Positions 25,784-35,668 are shown, numbered from the stretch's first letter. The stretch: DNA of 64,000 nt from JAGVPT01 sp049578505 (GCA_049578505.1 JBAUMC010000020.1:15883-79882), one strand, 5' to 3'. Made by a program: numbers and translations. The notes: generated by a model not told the origin, from the letters alone.

Positions 25784-26386
25784 TTACAATATCTTGCGGG
25801 ACTGCAATTCTGTCTGGAGCTGGGAAACACCCTTAAAAACAATCCCTTCTATACCGCATTCCTTGGCAGCAGCTATGTTCTCCTCAATATCATCAATGAA
25901 AAGAAGAGCGGATGGCTCGACCGCTAAATCACGAATAACATATTGATACACCGCGGGGTCGGGCTTGGTAGCCCCAATTTGAAACGATAGATAACGTTTA
26001 GAGAACTTTTTGATGATGGCCGTTGTATCGAGCGATCTTTGAAAATGTGTCGGACTTGTGTTGCTAAGAATTGCGGTCTGATATTTCGCTTGTACCGCGT
26101 TTACAATGGGAATGATCGCTGAATTCTCTTCCCGGATGATTGCATTCCATGCATTCACCAATTGCATCCTGGTGTACTTGCCTTTAAATACTCCGTCAAC
26201 TGAATCGAAAAATTGCTCCGTGCTAATTCGCCCCGTCTCGTAAGCTTTCGCCATTCGCTCAATCGCCCTCTCATCGGCATAATTTGTACGACCCCGTTCG
26301 ATTCCGAGCTCTCGTGGAAACGATTCAAAGTCGATATCGACAAGCACCCGGCCCATGTCGAAGATGACGGTGGTAATTTTATTCAC
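25784..26386 (-). CDS. HAD-superfamily hydrolase (YihX-like)
   Basis: 200 residues, a HAD subfamily IA phosphatase. Motif I is VIFDMGRVLVD, with Gly at the position of the second Asp as in many YihX-type members; motif II is ILSNTS; motif III Lys is in GATKPDPAVYQY; motif IV is LLFIDDIEENI. A helical cap lies between about 17 and 90. The gene starts 14 bp after mfd and is probably cotranscribed with it. Likely a small sugar- or nucleotide-phosphate phosphatase; substrate unknown. Confidence 0.85.
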   Translation of the reverse strand: MNKITTVIFDMGRVLVDIDFESFPRELGIERGRTNYADERAIERMAKAYETGRISTEQFFDSVDGVFKGKYTRMQLVNAWNAIIREENSAIIPIVNAVQAKYQTAILSNTSPTHFQRSLDTTAIIKKFSKRYLSFQIGATKPDPAVYQYVIRDLAVEPSALLFIDDIEENIAAAKECGIEGIVFKGVSQLQTELQSRKIL

Positions 26387-26400
26387 ATGTAATCCTGCTT

Positions 26401-29400
26401 CTATAATTGTTCCAATAGTTTTTGAGTTTCGAGGATGCGATCAGGGCCTGCATCATTCGTGAGAGTGGTGTGGACCAATAATTGCCTTCCCTCTTGATTC
26501 AATTGAATTTTATGCGTGCGTATCTCTCCGGCTTTTGCCATAATGGACTGAAAGCTGCCGTTTTCATAAAACTCTTTTTCCGTGTCCGGGGGGAAATAGA
26601 GCCGCAGCGTGTGCTTATTCAACTCGATCTTTCGAAAGCCCGCTTTTGCCGCGAGCACACGGAGGCTTGAGAGCCTAAATAGATTCTCTACCTCTTCTAC
26701 CGAAGAGCCGAATCGATCAATGAGTTCCAAGCGGATATCGTCCGCTGCTTTAATTGTTTCAGTTTTATACAATCGCCGGTAAATATCTAAGCGCTCGGCA
26801 TCATCTTCAACATAAAATTCGGGGATGTACGCATCGATGTCGGCTTCGATAATGGTATCTGTCCGCGTTATCGGTGTTCCCTTTTGCTCTCCCGAAAATA
26901 GCTCTGAAAATTCCTGATTTTTTAGTTCACTGACCGCCTCCTCCAGTGTTTTTGTGTACATCTCAAAACCCATTTCCATAATAAACCCGCTTTGTTCCCC
27001 CCCAAGCATATTCCCCGCCCCCCGAATTTCAAGGTCGCGCATTGCCAAGTTGAAACCCGATCCTAGCTCCGTAAATTCCTCGATCGCCTGCAACCGCCGG
27101 AGGGTTGCTTTCGGAAGGATAGAAATCGGCGGGACGAGCAAATAGGAATACGCCTGGCTGTTTGAGCGGCCCACCCGGCCCCGCAGTTGGTACAGCTCCG
27201 CAAGCCCGAACCGGTCAGCCCTGTTGATGATAATCGTGTTCACATTTGGAATATCCAACCCGGACTCGATAATTTTAGTCGCAACGAGAACGTCGCATTT
27301 CCTTTCAAGAAAATCCAACATCACCCTTTCCAGTTCATGTCCCTTTAACTGGCCGTGAGCTACACGGAACCGTGCCTCCGGAATATATTCCTGAAGAGTC
27401 GCTGCAAATGAATCGATATTTTCCACCCGGTCATTGACGATATAAACCTGTCCCCCCCGATGTAATTCTTTCAATACAGCTTCACGAACTATCTTTTTAT
27501 CGAATTGAGCTATTTCCGTGTAGATGGGAAGCCTGTTTCGCGGGGGTGTATTGATAATGGAAAGATCGCGGGCGCCCATCAAAGAAAAATGGAGCGTTCG
27601 CGGAATCGGCGTCGCCGTAAGGGTCAGCGTATCGACGTTCGAACGGAGCGTGCGTAGCTTTTCTTTCGCCGCTACGCCAAAACGCTGCTCTTCATCGATG
27701 ACCAGTAATCCGAGGTCTTTGAAGTGGACATCTTTCGATAGTAATCGGTGCGTACCGATAACGATGTCGACCGTGCCGTTCCCAAGCCCCTCGATAATCC
27801 CCGCCTGCTCTTTCGCGCTTTTGAATCGCGAGAGCGATGCAATGCGGACCGGGTATCTGTTCAGTCTGTCGGAAAAAGTGGTGAAATGCTGTTGAGCCAA
27901 AATCGTCGTGGGAACAAGAACGGCGGCCTGTCTATTATTGAGGACCGCTTTAAACGCAGCTCGCACGGCGATTTCCGTCTTGCCAAACCCGACATCCCCG
28001 CAAATCAACCTATCCATTGGACTGGCGCTTTCCATATCTTTCTTTACTTCGGCTGTCGCAGCAGCTTGATCTGGAGTGTCTTCAAACATAAACGAAGCTT
28101 CCATTTCTTTTTGCCAGTGCGTGTCGGGCGAAAATTGAACGCCTTCCTCATTTTTCCGCTTTGCATAAAGAACAATGAGGTCGCGTGCAATATCTTTGAT
28201 TTTTTTCTTCGCCCTGGCTTTCAGCTTTTCCCACTCGCCCCCGCCAAGCTTGTTGAGCTTGGGCGTATGACCTTCTGCCGAAGAATATTTTTGGATGCGA
28301 TTGATGTAATTCAGGTTGACAAAAAGAATTCCCTTCTCATCGTACTCGAGTCTTGCAACTTCCTGCTCTGTCCCCCGAATCGAAATTTTCTCAAGCCCTA
28401 AAAATTTTCCGATGCCATGGTCTACATGAACAACAAAATCCCCTCGGCGAAGCGCGTGAAGCTCTTTCGGCGAAATTCCTCTGAAACGACGGCGTTGTGG
28501 AGTGCCCCGGCGTTTGATCCGTCCGAAGATTTCATGCTCCGTAAAAAGAGCGATGCGAGCGGGAGGATAGAGAAATCCTGAATGGACCGTTTCCGAGATA
28601 TAATTGACCGGCGGTAAGACTGAACCGAGGGTATTCGATTCGCGTTGATCATCGTCAGCGATCACTTGAGGCATCGAATCGTTATGCTGTTCGACCGCTT
28701 CTTCGATTAATTCTTTAATGCGCTCCGATTCTTCCGCCGTATCGGAGGCGACATTGATCTCGAATTTTTTCTCCGCCAGTTTTCCAGCTTGTTGGAGAAG
28801 TATTTTAATGCTGCCGTTCGTGGGCGGCTGAGGTGTCGCTTGAAAATCGATGAACGGCCCGGTCGAGGATTTGCTGATGACCGAGTGAATGAACGATGGG
28901 AGTGTTCGAAATTTTTCCTCTATCTCCTTGAACGAATAATCGAGAGCGGCCCCTTCCGCTTCGAGCTCTTGAATTTCTCTCTCAATAAGCCCAAGATCTT
29001 CGCTAACAAGAATCGCTTGCGGCATAAAGAAGTCTACAAAAGAGACTTTCTCAGCGCGGGCTACGGAGGGGGCTGCGCCATCCGGAGGATCTTTTCTTGA
29101 GACCATTTCCGAAATATTCGGAACAATGCTTACACTTTGCAGTTCGCGGATCGAGCGTTGGGATAGCACATCGAATTCGCGGATCGATTCAATCGTGTCA
29201 CCCCAGAACTCAAGCCGCACCGGGTTATCGCCGATAAACGGGAATATATCGACGATGCCGCCGCGGACGGCAATATCCCCATACGTTTCGACAAGAGGCT
29301 TCCGCTCAAAGCCGCGCTCGGTAAGCTTTGCAATCAGCATTTCGAAGCCCGTTTCGGTGTTGGCGGAAAGCTCAATAGTTGCCCGTATGAATTGATCCCG

Positions 29401-29790
29401 CGGGGGTACGGCAAATGCCATGGAAGCTGCGTGTGCGACATAAATGCCGGGGAGCTGCGCGGATAACGCCTTCAGCGATTCAACCTGGCTGATTGTCGCC
29501 GTCATATCGAGCGGTTGGGCCCCGTGAATCGATTCAACCGCGAACAAGTGAACGTTTGCTTCCGAAACCAACTGAGAACAATCGTCGCTCAGTTTTTCGG
29601 CCAAATCTTTTTCCGGGACAACAAGAAGGATTTGTCCTTGAAACTCCTCAAACAGGTATGCCGCGATAAATGCCCAGAGCGACCCGGAAACTCCGCGAAG
29701 ATATACCGGTCCCGGCGGAGTCGGTTCCGCAACGCTTAAGCTCTGAAATTCAGCTGAAGAAAATATTTTCTTTTTTACATCGGTAAGCAT
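26401..29790 (-). CDS. mfd: transcription-repair coupling factor Mfd
   Basis: About 1129 residues from the ATG at 29790 (an upstream in-frame ATG would add 12 unlikely residues). Mfd removes RNA polymerase stalled at DNA lesions and recruits UvrA. The UvrB-like N-terminal part includes RGGIVDIFPF; the RNA-polymerase-interacting region includes LRRGDFVVHVDHGIGKFLGL; the SF2 motor shows GDVGFGKTEIAVRAAFK (Walker A), DEEQRFGV (DEEQ box), TLTATPIPRTL and QLRGRVGRS. The C-terminal TRCF domain is complete. A perfect TATAAT lies about 10 bases before the ATG, which would give a very short leader if used. Confidence 0.96.
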   Translation of the reverse strand: MLTDVKKKIFSSAEFQSLSVAEPTPPGPVYLRGVSGSLWAFIAAYLFEEFQGQILLVVPEKDLAEKLSDDCSQLVSEANVHLFAVESIHGAQPLDMTATISQVESLKALSAQLPGIYVAHAASMAFAVPPRDQFIRATIELSANTETGFEMLIAKLTERGFERKPLVETYGDIAVRGGIVDIFPFIGDNPVRLEFWGDTIESIREFDVLSQRSIRELQSVSIVPNISEMVSRKDPPDGAAPSVARAEKVSFVDFFMPQAILVSEDLGLIEREIQELEAEGAALDYSFKEIEEKFRTLPSFIHSVISKSSTGPFIDFQATPQPPTNGSIKILLQQAGKLAEKKFEINVASDTAEESERIKELIEEAVEQHNDSMPQVIADDDQRESNTLGSVLPPVNYISETVHSGFLYPPARIALFTEHEIFGRIKRRGTPQRRRFRGISPKELHALRRGDFVVHVDHGIGKFLGLEKISIRGTEQEVARLEYDEKGILFVNLNYINRIQKYSSAEGHTPKLNKLGGGEWEKLKARAKKKIKDIARDLIVLYAKRKNEEGVQFSPDTHWQKEMEASFMFEDTPDQAAATAEVKKDMESASPMDRLICGDVGFGKTEIAVRAAFKAVLNNRQAAVLVPTTILAQQHFTTFSDRLNRYPVRIASLSRFKSAKEQAGIIEGLGNGTVDIVIGTHRLLSKDVHFKDLGLLVIDEEQRFGVAAKEKLRTLRSNVDTLTLTATPIPRTLHFSLMGARDLSIINTPPRNRLPIYTEIAQFDKKIVREAVLKELHRGGQVYIVNDRVENIDSFAATLQEYIPEARFRVAHGQLKGHELERVMLDFLERKCDVLVATKIIESGLDIPNVNTIIINRADRFGLAELYQLRGRVGRSNSQAYSYLLVPPISILPKATLRRLQAIEEFTELGSGFNLAMRDLEIRGAGNMLGGEQSGFIMEMGFEMYTKTLEEAVSELKNQEFSELFSGEQKGTPITRTDTIIEADIDAYIPEFYVEDDAERLDIYRRLYKTETIKAADDIRLELIDRFGSSVEEVENLFRLSSLRVLAAKAGFRKIELNKHTLRLYFPPDTEKEFYENGSFQSIMAKAGEIRTHKIQLNQEGRQLLVHTTLTNDAGPDRILETQKLLEQL

Positions 29791-29907
29791 AGACTGTCCA
29801 TTATAAACGCAAAAACCCCTGCCCATGAATCTGAACGCAATTCATCAGCACGGTAAAAGAAGGTACAAAAAATCCTGGAGAGTTCAAAAACCGGTGGAAT
29901 TCATGTA

Positions 29908-30018
29908 CTGGCTCAATTTGTCATTCCCGCGAAAGCGGGAATCCAGTATCGTGTTTTTTTTTGTATAATGGATGCCCACTTTCGTGGGCATGACATATTT
30001 TTTCTCAAATTGAGCCAG
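29908..30018. repeat. palindromic intergenic element, copy 1 (TIR CTGGCTCAATTTG)
   Basis: Perfect 13-bp terminal inverted repeats (29908-29920 and 30006-30018) bound 111 bp. Inside are two hairpins: ATTCCCGC-GAAA-GCGGGAAT at 29923-29942 and ATGCCCAC-TTTC-GTGGGCAT at 29972-29991, separated by an AT-rich stretch. The first hairpin fits the ATTCCC-N8-GGGAAT pattern known as dRS3 in Neisseria. Related copies are at about 45297-45580 and 61174-61229. It lies between mfd and the AsnB-like gene. Confidence 0.8.
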
Positions 30019-30044
30019 CGCCAGAATTCAAGCAGATGTCGAAC

Positions 30045-31313
30045 TTACGTTTTCTGCTGCTTCTTTCTCGCGGCGGGGAACAGGACGTTGTTAAGAATAA
30101 GCCTGTAACCGGGAGAATTCTTGTGAAGACTCAAATCTGTAGGAGGTGCGCCGACAGCGTGCTGGTAATCTTCCGGATCGTGCCCGCCGTAAAATGTGAA
30201 TGTCCCTCGTCCGTAGTTGCCGTGAATATATTTCACCTCTTCGGTTCCTTCACGCTCGGCGAGGATTGTCACGCTTGGTTTTATCAAACTTTTTTTGAAC
30301 GCGGTCGTCTGCCCCATGAAGCCCTTAATTACGTTCACATGGTTTTGCGTAAGCATCGTCGGAACGGGGTCGTACTTCGCCGAGAATTCAAAGAGCGTGA
30401 AATAGTCCGTGTTGGGGTCGCGCAGCGGAACTGGATCGCTCGGGGGAATGTCGATATCGGAATATTCGTACCTCAGGGGATTCATCTCCAACGTAAAGTT
30501 CTGAAATGCGAAGGTTTTCGAAAAATCTAGTTTCTTCTGCGCATCGCGGTCCGGAGGATCGCCGTCAAACATCACATCACAGATATCGGTGTTCTCGGCA
30601 GCCAATGCAATGTCATAGGTATCGGTCGCCGCACACATGGCAAACATGAAGCCACCGCCTGCAACAAAGTTTTTGATCGCTCGTGCCACTGCTTTTTTCT
30701 CTTCCGAAACCTTTTTGAAACCCAGTTCCCTTGCTTCCCGCTCGTAAAGAACTTGCTGTTCAATGTACCATGGCGCGTTACGGTGGGTAGCGTAGAATTT
30801 TCCGTACTGGCCGGTGAAATCTTCATGATGTAAATGAAGCCAGTCATATTGGGAGAGCTTTCCTTGAAGCACGTCGGCGTCCCACACTTTTTCGTAAGGA
30901 ATTTCTGCATATTCGAGAGCGAGAGTCACGGCATCGTCCCATGGCTTGAAATCCGGCGGGACATACACCGCGATTTTCGGGACTTTCTCTAGCCTCACTG
31001 CATCCATATTGGTATTTTCGTCAGCTATCTCTGCATAAATTCTCGCAGCATCGGAACCGGTGAGCGTTTCAAACGCAACGCCGCGAATACGGCATTCCGT
31101 TTCCTCGGTCGGGAGATAATCGAACATGAACGAGCCTCCCCGATAATTTAAGAGCCAATCAACTTGAATTCCGTGCTGCAGCGCCCAGAAGGCGATTCCA
31201 TACGCCTTCAAGTGGTCGGTTTGTTTCAGGTCCATCGGGATCAAAAGCTTCTGTTGGGCATCGAGATGATAGCCTGCAAGCAACAATAAAAATATGACGC
31301 GGACGATTCTCAT
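30045..31313 (-). CDS. exported protein of the family often mislabelled asparagine synthetase B
   Basis: About 422 residues with a signal peptide (MRIVRVIFLLLLAGYHLDAQ). The mature protein starts KLLIPMDLKQTDHLKAYGIA and contains LNYRGGSFMFDY, LHLHHEDFTGQYGKFYA, and GGGFMFAMCAATDTYDIALA. This family is widespread in Bacteroidota-like genomes and is commonly named asparagine synthetase B, yet the N-terminal Cys glutaminase and the ATP-pyrophosphatase SGGxDS motif of AsnB are absent. The pattern looks more like an amidotransferase/BPL_N-type fold, as does DUF4159; that is inference. It lies 34 bp after dnaX. A TTG at 31322 with a better-spaced GGAG is an alternative start. Confidence 0.7.
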   Translation of the reverse strand: MRIVRVIFLLLLAGYHLDAQQKLLIPMDLKQTDHLKAYGIAFWALQHGIQVDWLLNYRGGSFMFDYLPTEETECRIRGVAFETLTGSDAARIYAEIADENTNMDAVRLEKVPKIAVYVPPDFKPWDDAVTLALEYAEIPYEKVWDADVLQGKLSQYDWLHLHHEDFTGQYGKFYATHRNAPWYIEQQVLYEREARELGFKKVSEEKKAVARAIKNFVAGGGFMFAMCAATDTYDIALAAENTDICDVMFDGDPPDRDAQKKLDFSKTFAFQNFTLEMNPLRYEYSDIDIPPSDPVPLRDPNTDYFTLFEFSAKYDPVPTMLTQNHVNVIKGFMGQTTAFKKSLIKPSVTILAEREGTEEVKYIHGNYGRGTFTFYGGHDPEDYQHAVGAPPTDLSLHKNSPGYRLILNNVLFPAARKKQQKT

Positions 31314-31347
31314 TGTGATCAAAAAACTCCGGAAAGAAACTCTTTAT

Positions 31348-33111
31348 TCAAACCCGTTCAGCACCAAAATCTCTATAGAGCGTTTCAATGAGTGGGTGTT
31401 CTTTTGAAGAAGGTTCTTTTGTTTGTGAAGTGGCCGGGGGCGAACTGTTGTTTTCATGAGAGGAAGGCTTGACGGGCGATGGTGTTGACGGTCGAAGCAC
31501 CGGTTCGATTCGAAGCTTCGTTCCCAGCATGGTGTTAAGGGTATCGGTGAGAAACATTTGATTTCTCTTTAAAGAAGAGAAATGAAAATCGTCGCTGCAG
31601 GCAATCTGAAGTGTTTCATGCACGAGGGTGACCGGCAGGCTTTCGCCTAGTATCATCCCCACTGAAATTTTTTTCTTCCGTACGTCATCTACAATATTGT
31701 TCCATTCATGCTTGATTTGCTCCAGCAAATCTTGACCTTCCGGAAGCGCTTCTGCTCCGATCGCCGGCACTGCCTGTATTGGTACGGGGGGTCCTTTCTG
31801 TAGGTTCTCGGGAGAAGGCTTGGCTGAATCCGAAGCCCTCTTAAAGGAAGTTAACAGATCCTCGGCCTTCATTTCCTCGGCAACATGTACCGAAACCGAC
31901 GGGGGTTGGACCGGAGATGCATTGCTTACGTTGACGCTGAACGGTTTTTGAGGAGGATGGTTTCCGGAATTAAGTTTTTTTTTCAACTCGTCAAGTTGCT
32001 GAAGAAGGTCGTCAATTTTCACCGACTGTTCCATTTTCGTCATCTGGATGATGCCAACCTCAAGTTTGAACCGCGGCTGCGAACTGTACCGGATTGACGA
32101 TTCGAGATCCGTGGTCAATTTTATCAACCGAAGGATGTCAAGATCGTTAAACAACAGCGCGTCGTTTGCGTAACGCGTTCGGTAGACCTCGGGGGCTTCG
32201 ATCAAGCGCGCCGATTGTGTGGCACGGGCGATGAGGAGGTTGCGAAAATGCTCCGTCAGGCCTGCAAGGAACTCCTTGATGTCGAACCCGTTGCGCACGA
32301 TCTCATCCACAAGGGCAAGCCCCGTCTGCGTATCATGCGCTTTGATGCAATCGCTCACTCGGAAGAAAAATTCCTGGTCGACCACGTTCAACAAGCTGAT
32401 AATCTGCTGGGCCGTGATTGTCGTTCCGCAATACGAGACAACCTGGTCGAAGATACTTTGCGAATCGCGCATCGACCCGTCCCCCTTTTTCGCGATGATG
32501 ATCAGCGAATCGTCGTCGATTGAGATTTTTTCTTCTCCTGCAATGAACCGCAGCCGGGACATGATATCTTCGACCGTGATGCGGCGGAAATCATACCGTT
32601 GACACCGGGAGAGAATTGTCGCCGGGACTTTGTGCACTTCGGTGGTTGCGAAAATAAAGAGGACGTGCGGAGGCGGCTCTTCGAGTGTTTTCAGAAGCGC
32701 GTTAAACGCTTCCTTTGTCAGCATATGAACTTCATCGATAATGTAGACTTTGTACTTGCCGCGCGCCGGCGCATAGCGAACCGATTCGCGCAAGTTACGA
32801 ATTTCGTCGACCCCGCGGTTAGATGCGCCGTCGATTTCTACGACGTCAAGGCTCCGTCCGTTCGTGATCTCGCTGCAGACTTCGCAGTCGTTGCACGGGT
32901 TTGATTCTTTCGGATGAAGGCAATTAATGGCTTTCGCAAGAATCCGTGCCGTGGTCGTCTTGCCGCAGCCGCGTCCGCCGCAGAAAATGAATGCGTGAGC
33001 AAGCCGGTTCGTCGCCAACGCATTCTTCAGCGTGCTGGTAACATGAGACTGCCCTATGACGTCTTCGAACACCATCGGCCGCCATTTGCGGGCTGTAACC
33101 TGGTAAGGCAT
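31348..33111 (-). CDS. dnaX: DNA polymerase III subunit gamma/tau
   Basis: About 587 residues from the ATG at 33111 (MPYQVTARKWRPMVFEDVIG). The clamp-loader ATPase loads the beta clamp. Walker A GGRGCGKTTTAR, four-cysteine zinc knuckle (CLHPKESNPCNDCEVC), Walker B DEVHML, sensor FATTEVHKVPATILSRCQRYDF. The C-terminal part has a Pro-rich linker and a tau-like domain, so the product is the long tau form; I see no obvious slippery heptamer proving a gamma form. It follows lon after 97 bp that include an AT-rich dispersed repeat. Confidence 0.96.
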   Translation of the reverse strand: MPYQVTARKWRPMVFEDVIGQSHVTSTLKNALATNRLAHAFIFCGGRGCGKTTTARILAKAINCLHPKESNPCNDCEVCSEITNGRSLDVVEIDGASNRGVDEIRNLRESVRYAPARGKYKVYIIDEVHMLTKEAFNALLKTLEEPPPHVLFIFATTEVHKVPATILSRCQRYDFRRITVEDIMSRLRFIAGEEKISIDDDSLIIIAKKGDGSMRDSQSIFDQVVSYCGTTITAQQIISLLNVVDQEFFFRVSDCIKAHDTQTGLALVDEIVRNGFDIKEFLAGLTEHFRNLLIARATQSARLIEAPEVYRTRYANDALLFNDLDILRLIKLTTDLESSIRYSSQPRFKLEVGIIQMTKMEQSVKIDDLLQQLDELKKKLNSGNHPPQKPFSVNVSNASPVQPPSVSVHVAEEMKAEDLLTSFKRASDSAKPSPENLQKGPPVPIQAVPAIGAEALPEGQDLLEQIKHEWNNIVDDVRKKKISVGMILGESLPVTLVHETLQIACSDDFHFSSLKRNQMFLTDTLNTMLGTKLRIEPVLRPSTPSPVKPSSHENNSSPPATSQTKEPSSKEHPLIETLYRDFGAERV

Positions 33112-33114
33112 GGA

Positions 33115-33150
33115 GAGCAATTAAGAATTATGAATTAAAAATTAAGAATG
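33115..33150. repeat. AT-rich dispersed word repeat at the dnaX start
   Basis: The 23 bases 33115-33137 are identical to the minus-strand sequence of 9646-9668 at the murC end, and the words AATTAAAAATTAAGAA continue the pattern. It begins four bases upstream of the dnaX ATG. Just beyond, 33165-33200 contains degenerate ACGTACAAC/ATAACGT words of similar character. Confidence 0.65.
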
Positions 33151-33208
33151 GTCGAGTTGTTAAGATGTTTTATGTTGTACGTTATGCGTAGAACTTACAA
33201 CGTATTAC

Positions 33209-35611
33209 TCAAAACTTCTTTCCACCAAACACGTACTTCAGTGCATCTTCGATCTTTTCAATTGGTACGATCGTCAATCCATCCTTTACCGCATCTTGAA
33301 TCTCCGTTAAATCTTTTTCGTTCTCTTTTGGAATAAGGACCGTCTTGATACCGCTCCGCTTGGCAGCGAGAAGCTTCTCGTTCAAGCCACCGATTGCAAG
33401 GACGTTGCCGCGGAGAGTGATCTCGCCTGTCATCGCAACATCGCTTCGCGCAGGCTTTCCGCTGATCGCAGAAACCATCGCCATGGCCATTGTAATGCCG
33501 GCGGAGGGGCCGTCTTTCGGAATCGCCCCCTCGGGAAGATGGATGTGAATTTCTTTCTTCCTGAAAAAATCGGGATTGAGTTTCAATGACTTCGCGTTCG
33601 AACGGATATAACTCAGAGCGGCATGGGCCGATTCTTTCATCACATCGCCCAGCTGTCCCGTCAGTGTCAACCGCTCCGGTCCCCGCATCATCGTCACATC
33701 GACTTCGAGAATTTCGCCGCCGACACTTGTCCATGCCAGGCCGGTGACCGAGCCGATGCGCGGTTTGCGTTCCGCTTCCCGAGAGCGGAATTTCGGAACG
33801 CCGAGATACTTGACAATTTTTTCTCCATCCACGAAAATGGACGGGTGTTTTTTCTTCGGCGCGCCGTGTTTATGCCCGTTTTTCTGTTTGCCGAGTACAA
33901 TTTCTTTTGCCGCTTTCCTGCAGACGGAAGCGATCTCGCGTTCAAGGTTTCGAACGCCAGCTTCGCGCGTGTATTCCTGAATAATCTTGTTGATAGCTTC
34001 GTCGCCGATCGTCACGTCTGTTTCCTTCAAGCCATGTTCTCCCATCTGCTTCGGAATAATGTGACGCTTCGCGATTTCCCGTTTTTCGAAATCGAGATAA
34101 CTCGCAAGCTCGATGATCTCCATTCTATCCTGAAGGGGAAGAGGAATCGTGTAGCGCACGTTCGCGGTGGTGATGAACATGACGTTTGAGAGGTCGTAAT
34201 CGACATCAATATAGTGGTCGTTGAACGTGCTGTTTTGTTCAGGGTCGAGCACTTCAAGAAGAGCCGAAGCCGGGTCGCCGTGAAAATCCATGCTCATCTT
34301 ATCAACTTCATCCATCAAGAGGAGGGGATTAACCACACCGGCGCGTTTCATCGACTGAATGATCTTGCCCGGCATCGAGCCGATGTAAGTCCTTCGATGT
34401 CCTCTTATTTCCGCTTCGTCCCGGATACCGCCGAGCGAAATGCGGACAAATTTTCTTCCGAGGGCCCGTGCAATCGATTTTGCGAGAGACGTTTTTCCCA
34501 CACCCGGCGGTCCGACGAGGCACAATATCTGACCTTTCATCTCTTTCACGAGATTGAGGACTGCTATGTGTTCAAGAATCCGCTCCTTGGGTTTCTCCAG
34601 TCCGAAGTGATCTTCGTCGAGAATTCCTTTCACGTGGTCAACTTTCAGATTATCTTTCGTCCGCTTCTGCCATGGAACGCTTGTCAGCCAGTCGAGGTAA
34701 TTTCGTGTAACGGTAAACTCGGGAGACATCGCCGGAGTTTTCTTCAGCTTGTTGAACTCTTCTACTGCTTTTGCGTGGACTTCCTTCGGCATCTTGGCTT
34801 TTTCAATATCCTGCTTTACCTTTGCCAGTTCGGGTGAAGCTTCGTCTTCGCCCAATTCGTCCTGCAAAATCTTTATCTGTTCCTGGATAAAAAATTTCCG
34901 CTGCGATTTTTGGATGTTGTCATGCACCTTCGAATCGATTTCCCGTTCGATCTTCAACATGCTGATTTCGCTGTTGAGGATGCGAATCACTTCCATGAAT
35001 TGCTCGCGCGTGTTGTGGATGCGCAAAATTTTCTGTTTGACTTCTACGCTCTGCACGATGTTTGCCGCGATGTAATAGAGCCGGCGCTGGCCGTCCTTGA
35101 TGTTATCATAGGCGGAAAGGACCTCGGGGGGAATGGCGCGGTTAGCGCGGACATATTCGCCGAAAAGCGTCGACGCATGTCTGATAATTGCGTCCATTTC
35201 GGTGCTTTCTTCGGGAATGCCCACATGGATTTCTATTTCTGCCTGAAGATATTTTTCGCTCGTCAAGTATTTCTTGATTGATGCCTGCACGATACCGTCG
35301 ACAAGAATTTTGAGCAGACCGTTGGGAAGCTTGAGAATCTGTATGATCTTCGCGACGACACCTTCTTTATAGATGTCGTCGGCGCCTGGTTCGTCGATTG
35401 ATGGGTCCTGCTGTGCCGCGAGAAAAATGTACTTTTCATTTTCCAGCGCATAATTTGCCGCTCGAAGCGACGATTCGCGTCCAACTAACACTGGAAAGAT
35501 CATGTGCGGGAAGATTACGACATCGCGCAACGGAAGTACGGGAAGCGTTGTTGGAATAGAATCGACGGTGCCGATCTTCGATTCTTTATCCTTCACTTTT
35601 TCAATTGCCAT
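33209..35611 (-). CDS. lon: ATP-dependent protease Lon
   Basis: 800 residues, standard LonA. The N-terminal LON substrate domain begins VLPLRDVVIFPHMIFPVLVG; the AAA+ module has Walker A GPPGVGKT at 367-374 and Walker B LLLMDEVDK; the C-terminal serine protease domain has catalytic S703 in KDGPSAG and K746 in NEKLLAAKRSG. Lon degrades damaged and some regulatory proteins. A plausible promoter lies about 30-57 bp upstream. dnaX follows on the same strand. Confidence 0.97.
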   Translation of the reverse strand: MAIEKVKDKESKIGTVDSIPTTLPVLPLRDVVIFPHMIFPVLVGRESSLRAANYALENEKYIFLAAQQDPSIDEPGADDIYKEGVVAKIIQILKLPNGLLKILVDGIVQASIKKYLTSEKYLQAEIEIHVGIPEESTEMDAIIRHASTLFGEYVRANRAIPPEVLSAYDNIKDGQRRLYYIAANIVQSVEVKQKILRIHNTREQFMEVIRILNSEISMLKIEREIDSKVHDNIQKSQRKFFIQEQIKILQDELGEDEASPELAKVKQDIEKAKMPKEVHAKAVEEFNKLKKTPAMSPEFTVTRNYLDWLTSVPWQKRTKDNLKVDHVKGILDEDHFGLEKPKERILEHIAVLNLVKEMKGQILCLVGPPGVGKTSLAKSIARALGRKFVRISLGGIRDEAEIRGHRRTYIGSMPGKIIQSMKRAGVVNPLLLMDEVDKMSMDFHGDPASALLEVLDPEQNSTFNDHYIDVDYDLSNVMFITTANVRYTIPLPLQDRMEIIELASYLDFEKREIAKRHIIPKQMGEHGLKETDVTIGDEAINKIIQEYTREAGVRNLEREIASVCRKAAKEIVLGKQKNGHKHGAPKKKHPSIFVDGEKIVKYLGVPKFRSREAERKPRIGSVTGLAWTSVGGEILEVDVTMMRGPERLTLTGQLGDVMKESAHAALSYIRSNAKSLKLNPDFFRKKEIHIHLPEGAIPKDGPSAGITMAMAMVSAISGKPARSDVAMTGEITLRGNVLAIGGLNEKLLAAKRSGIKTVLIPKENEKDLTEIQDAVKDGLTIVPIEKIEDALKYVFGGKKF

Positions 35612-35640
35612 TTCAATAATGCTCTAGTTCTATGAGGGTG

Positions 35641-35668
35641 AATATAGACAGAAAAAGCGGGAAAACAA
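35641..35668 (-). promoter_or_regulatory. candidate promoter of lon
   Basis: On the minus strand TTGTTT (35663-35668) and TATATT (35641-35646) are 16 bp apart and end 30 bp before the lon ATG. The -10 is good (5 of 6), the -35 weak (3 of 6). No CIRCE or other heat-shock operator was noticed nearby. Confidence 0.35.
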
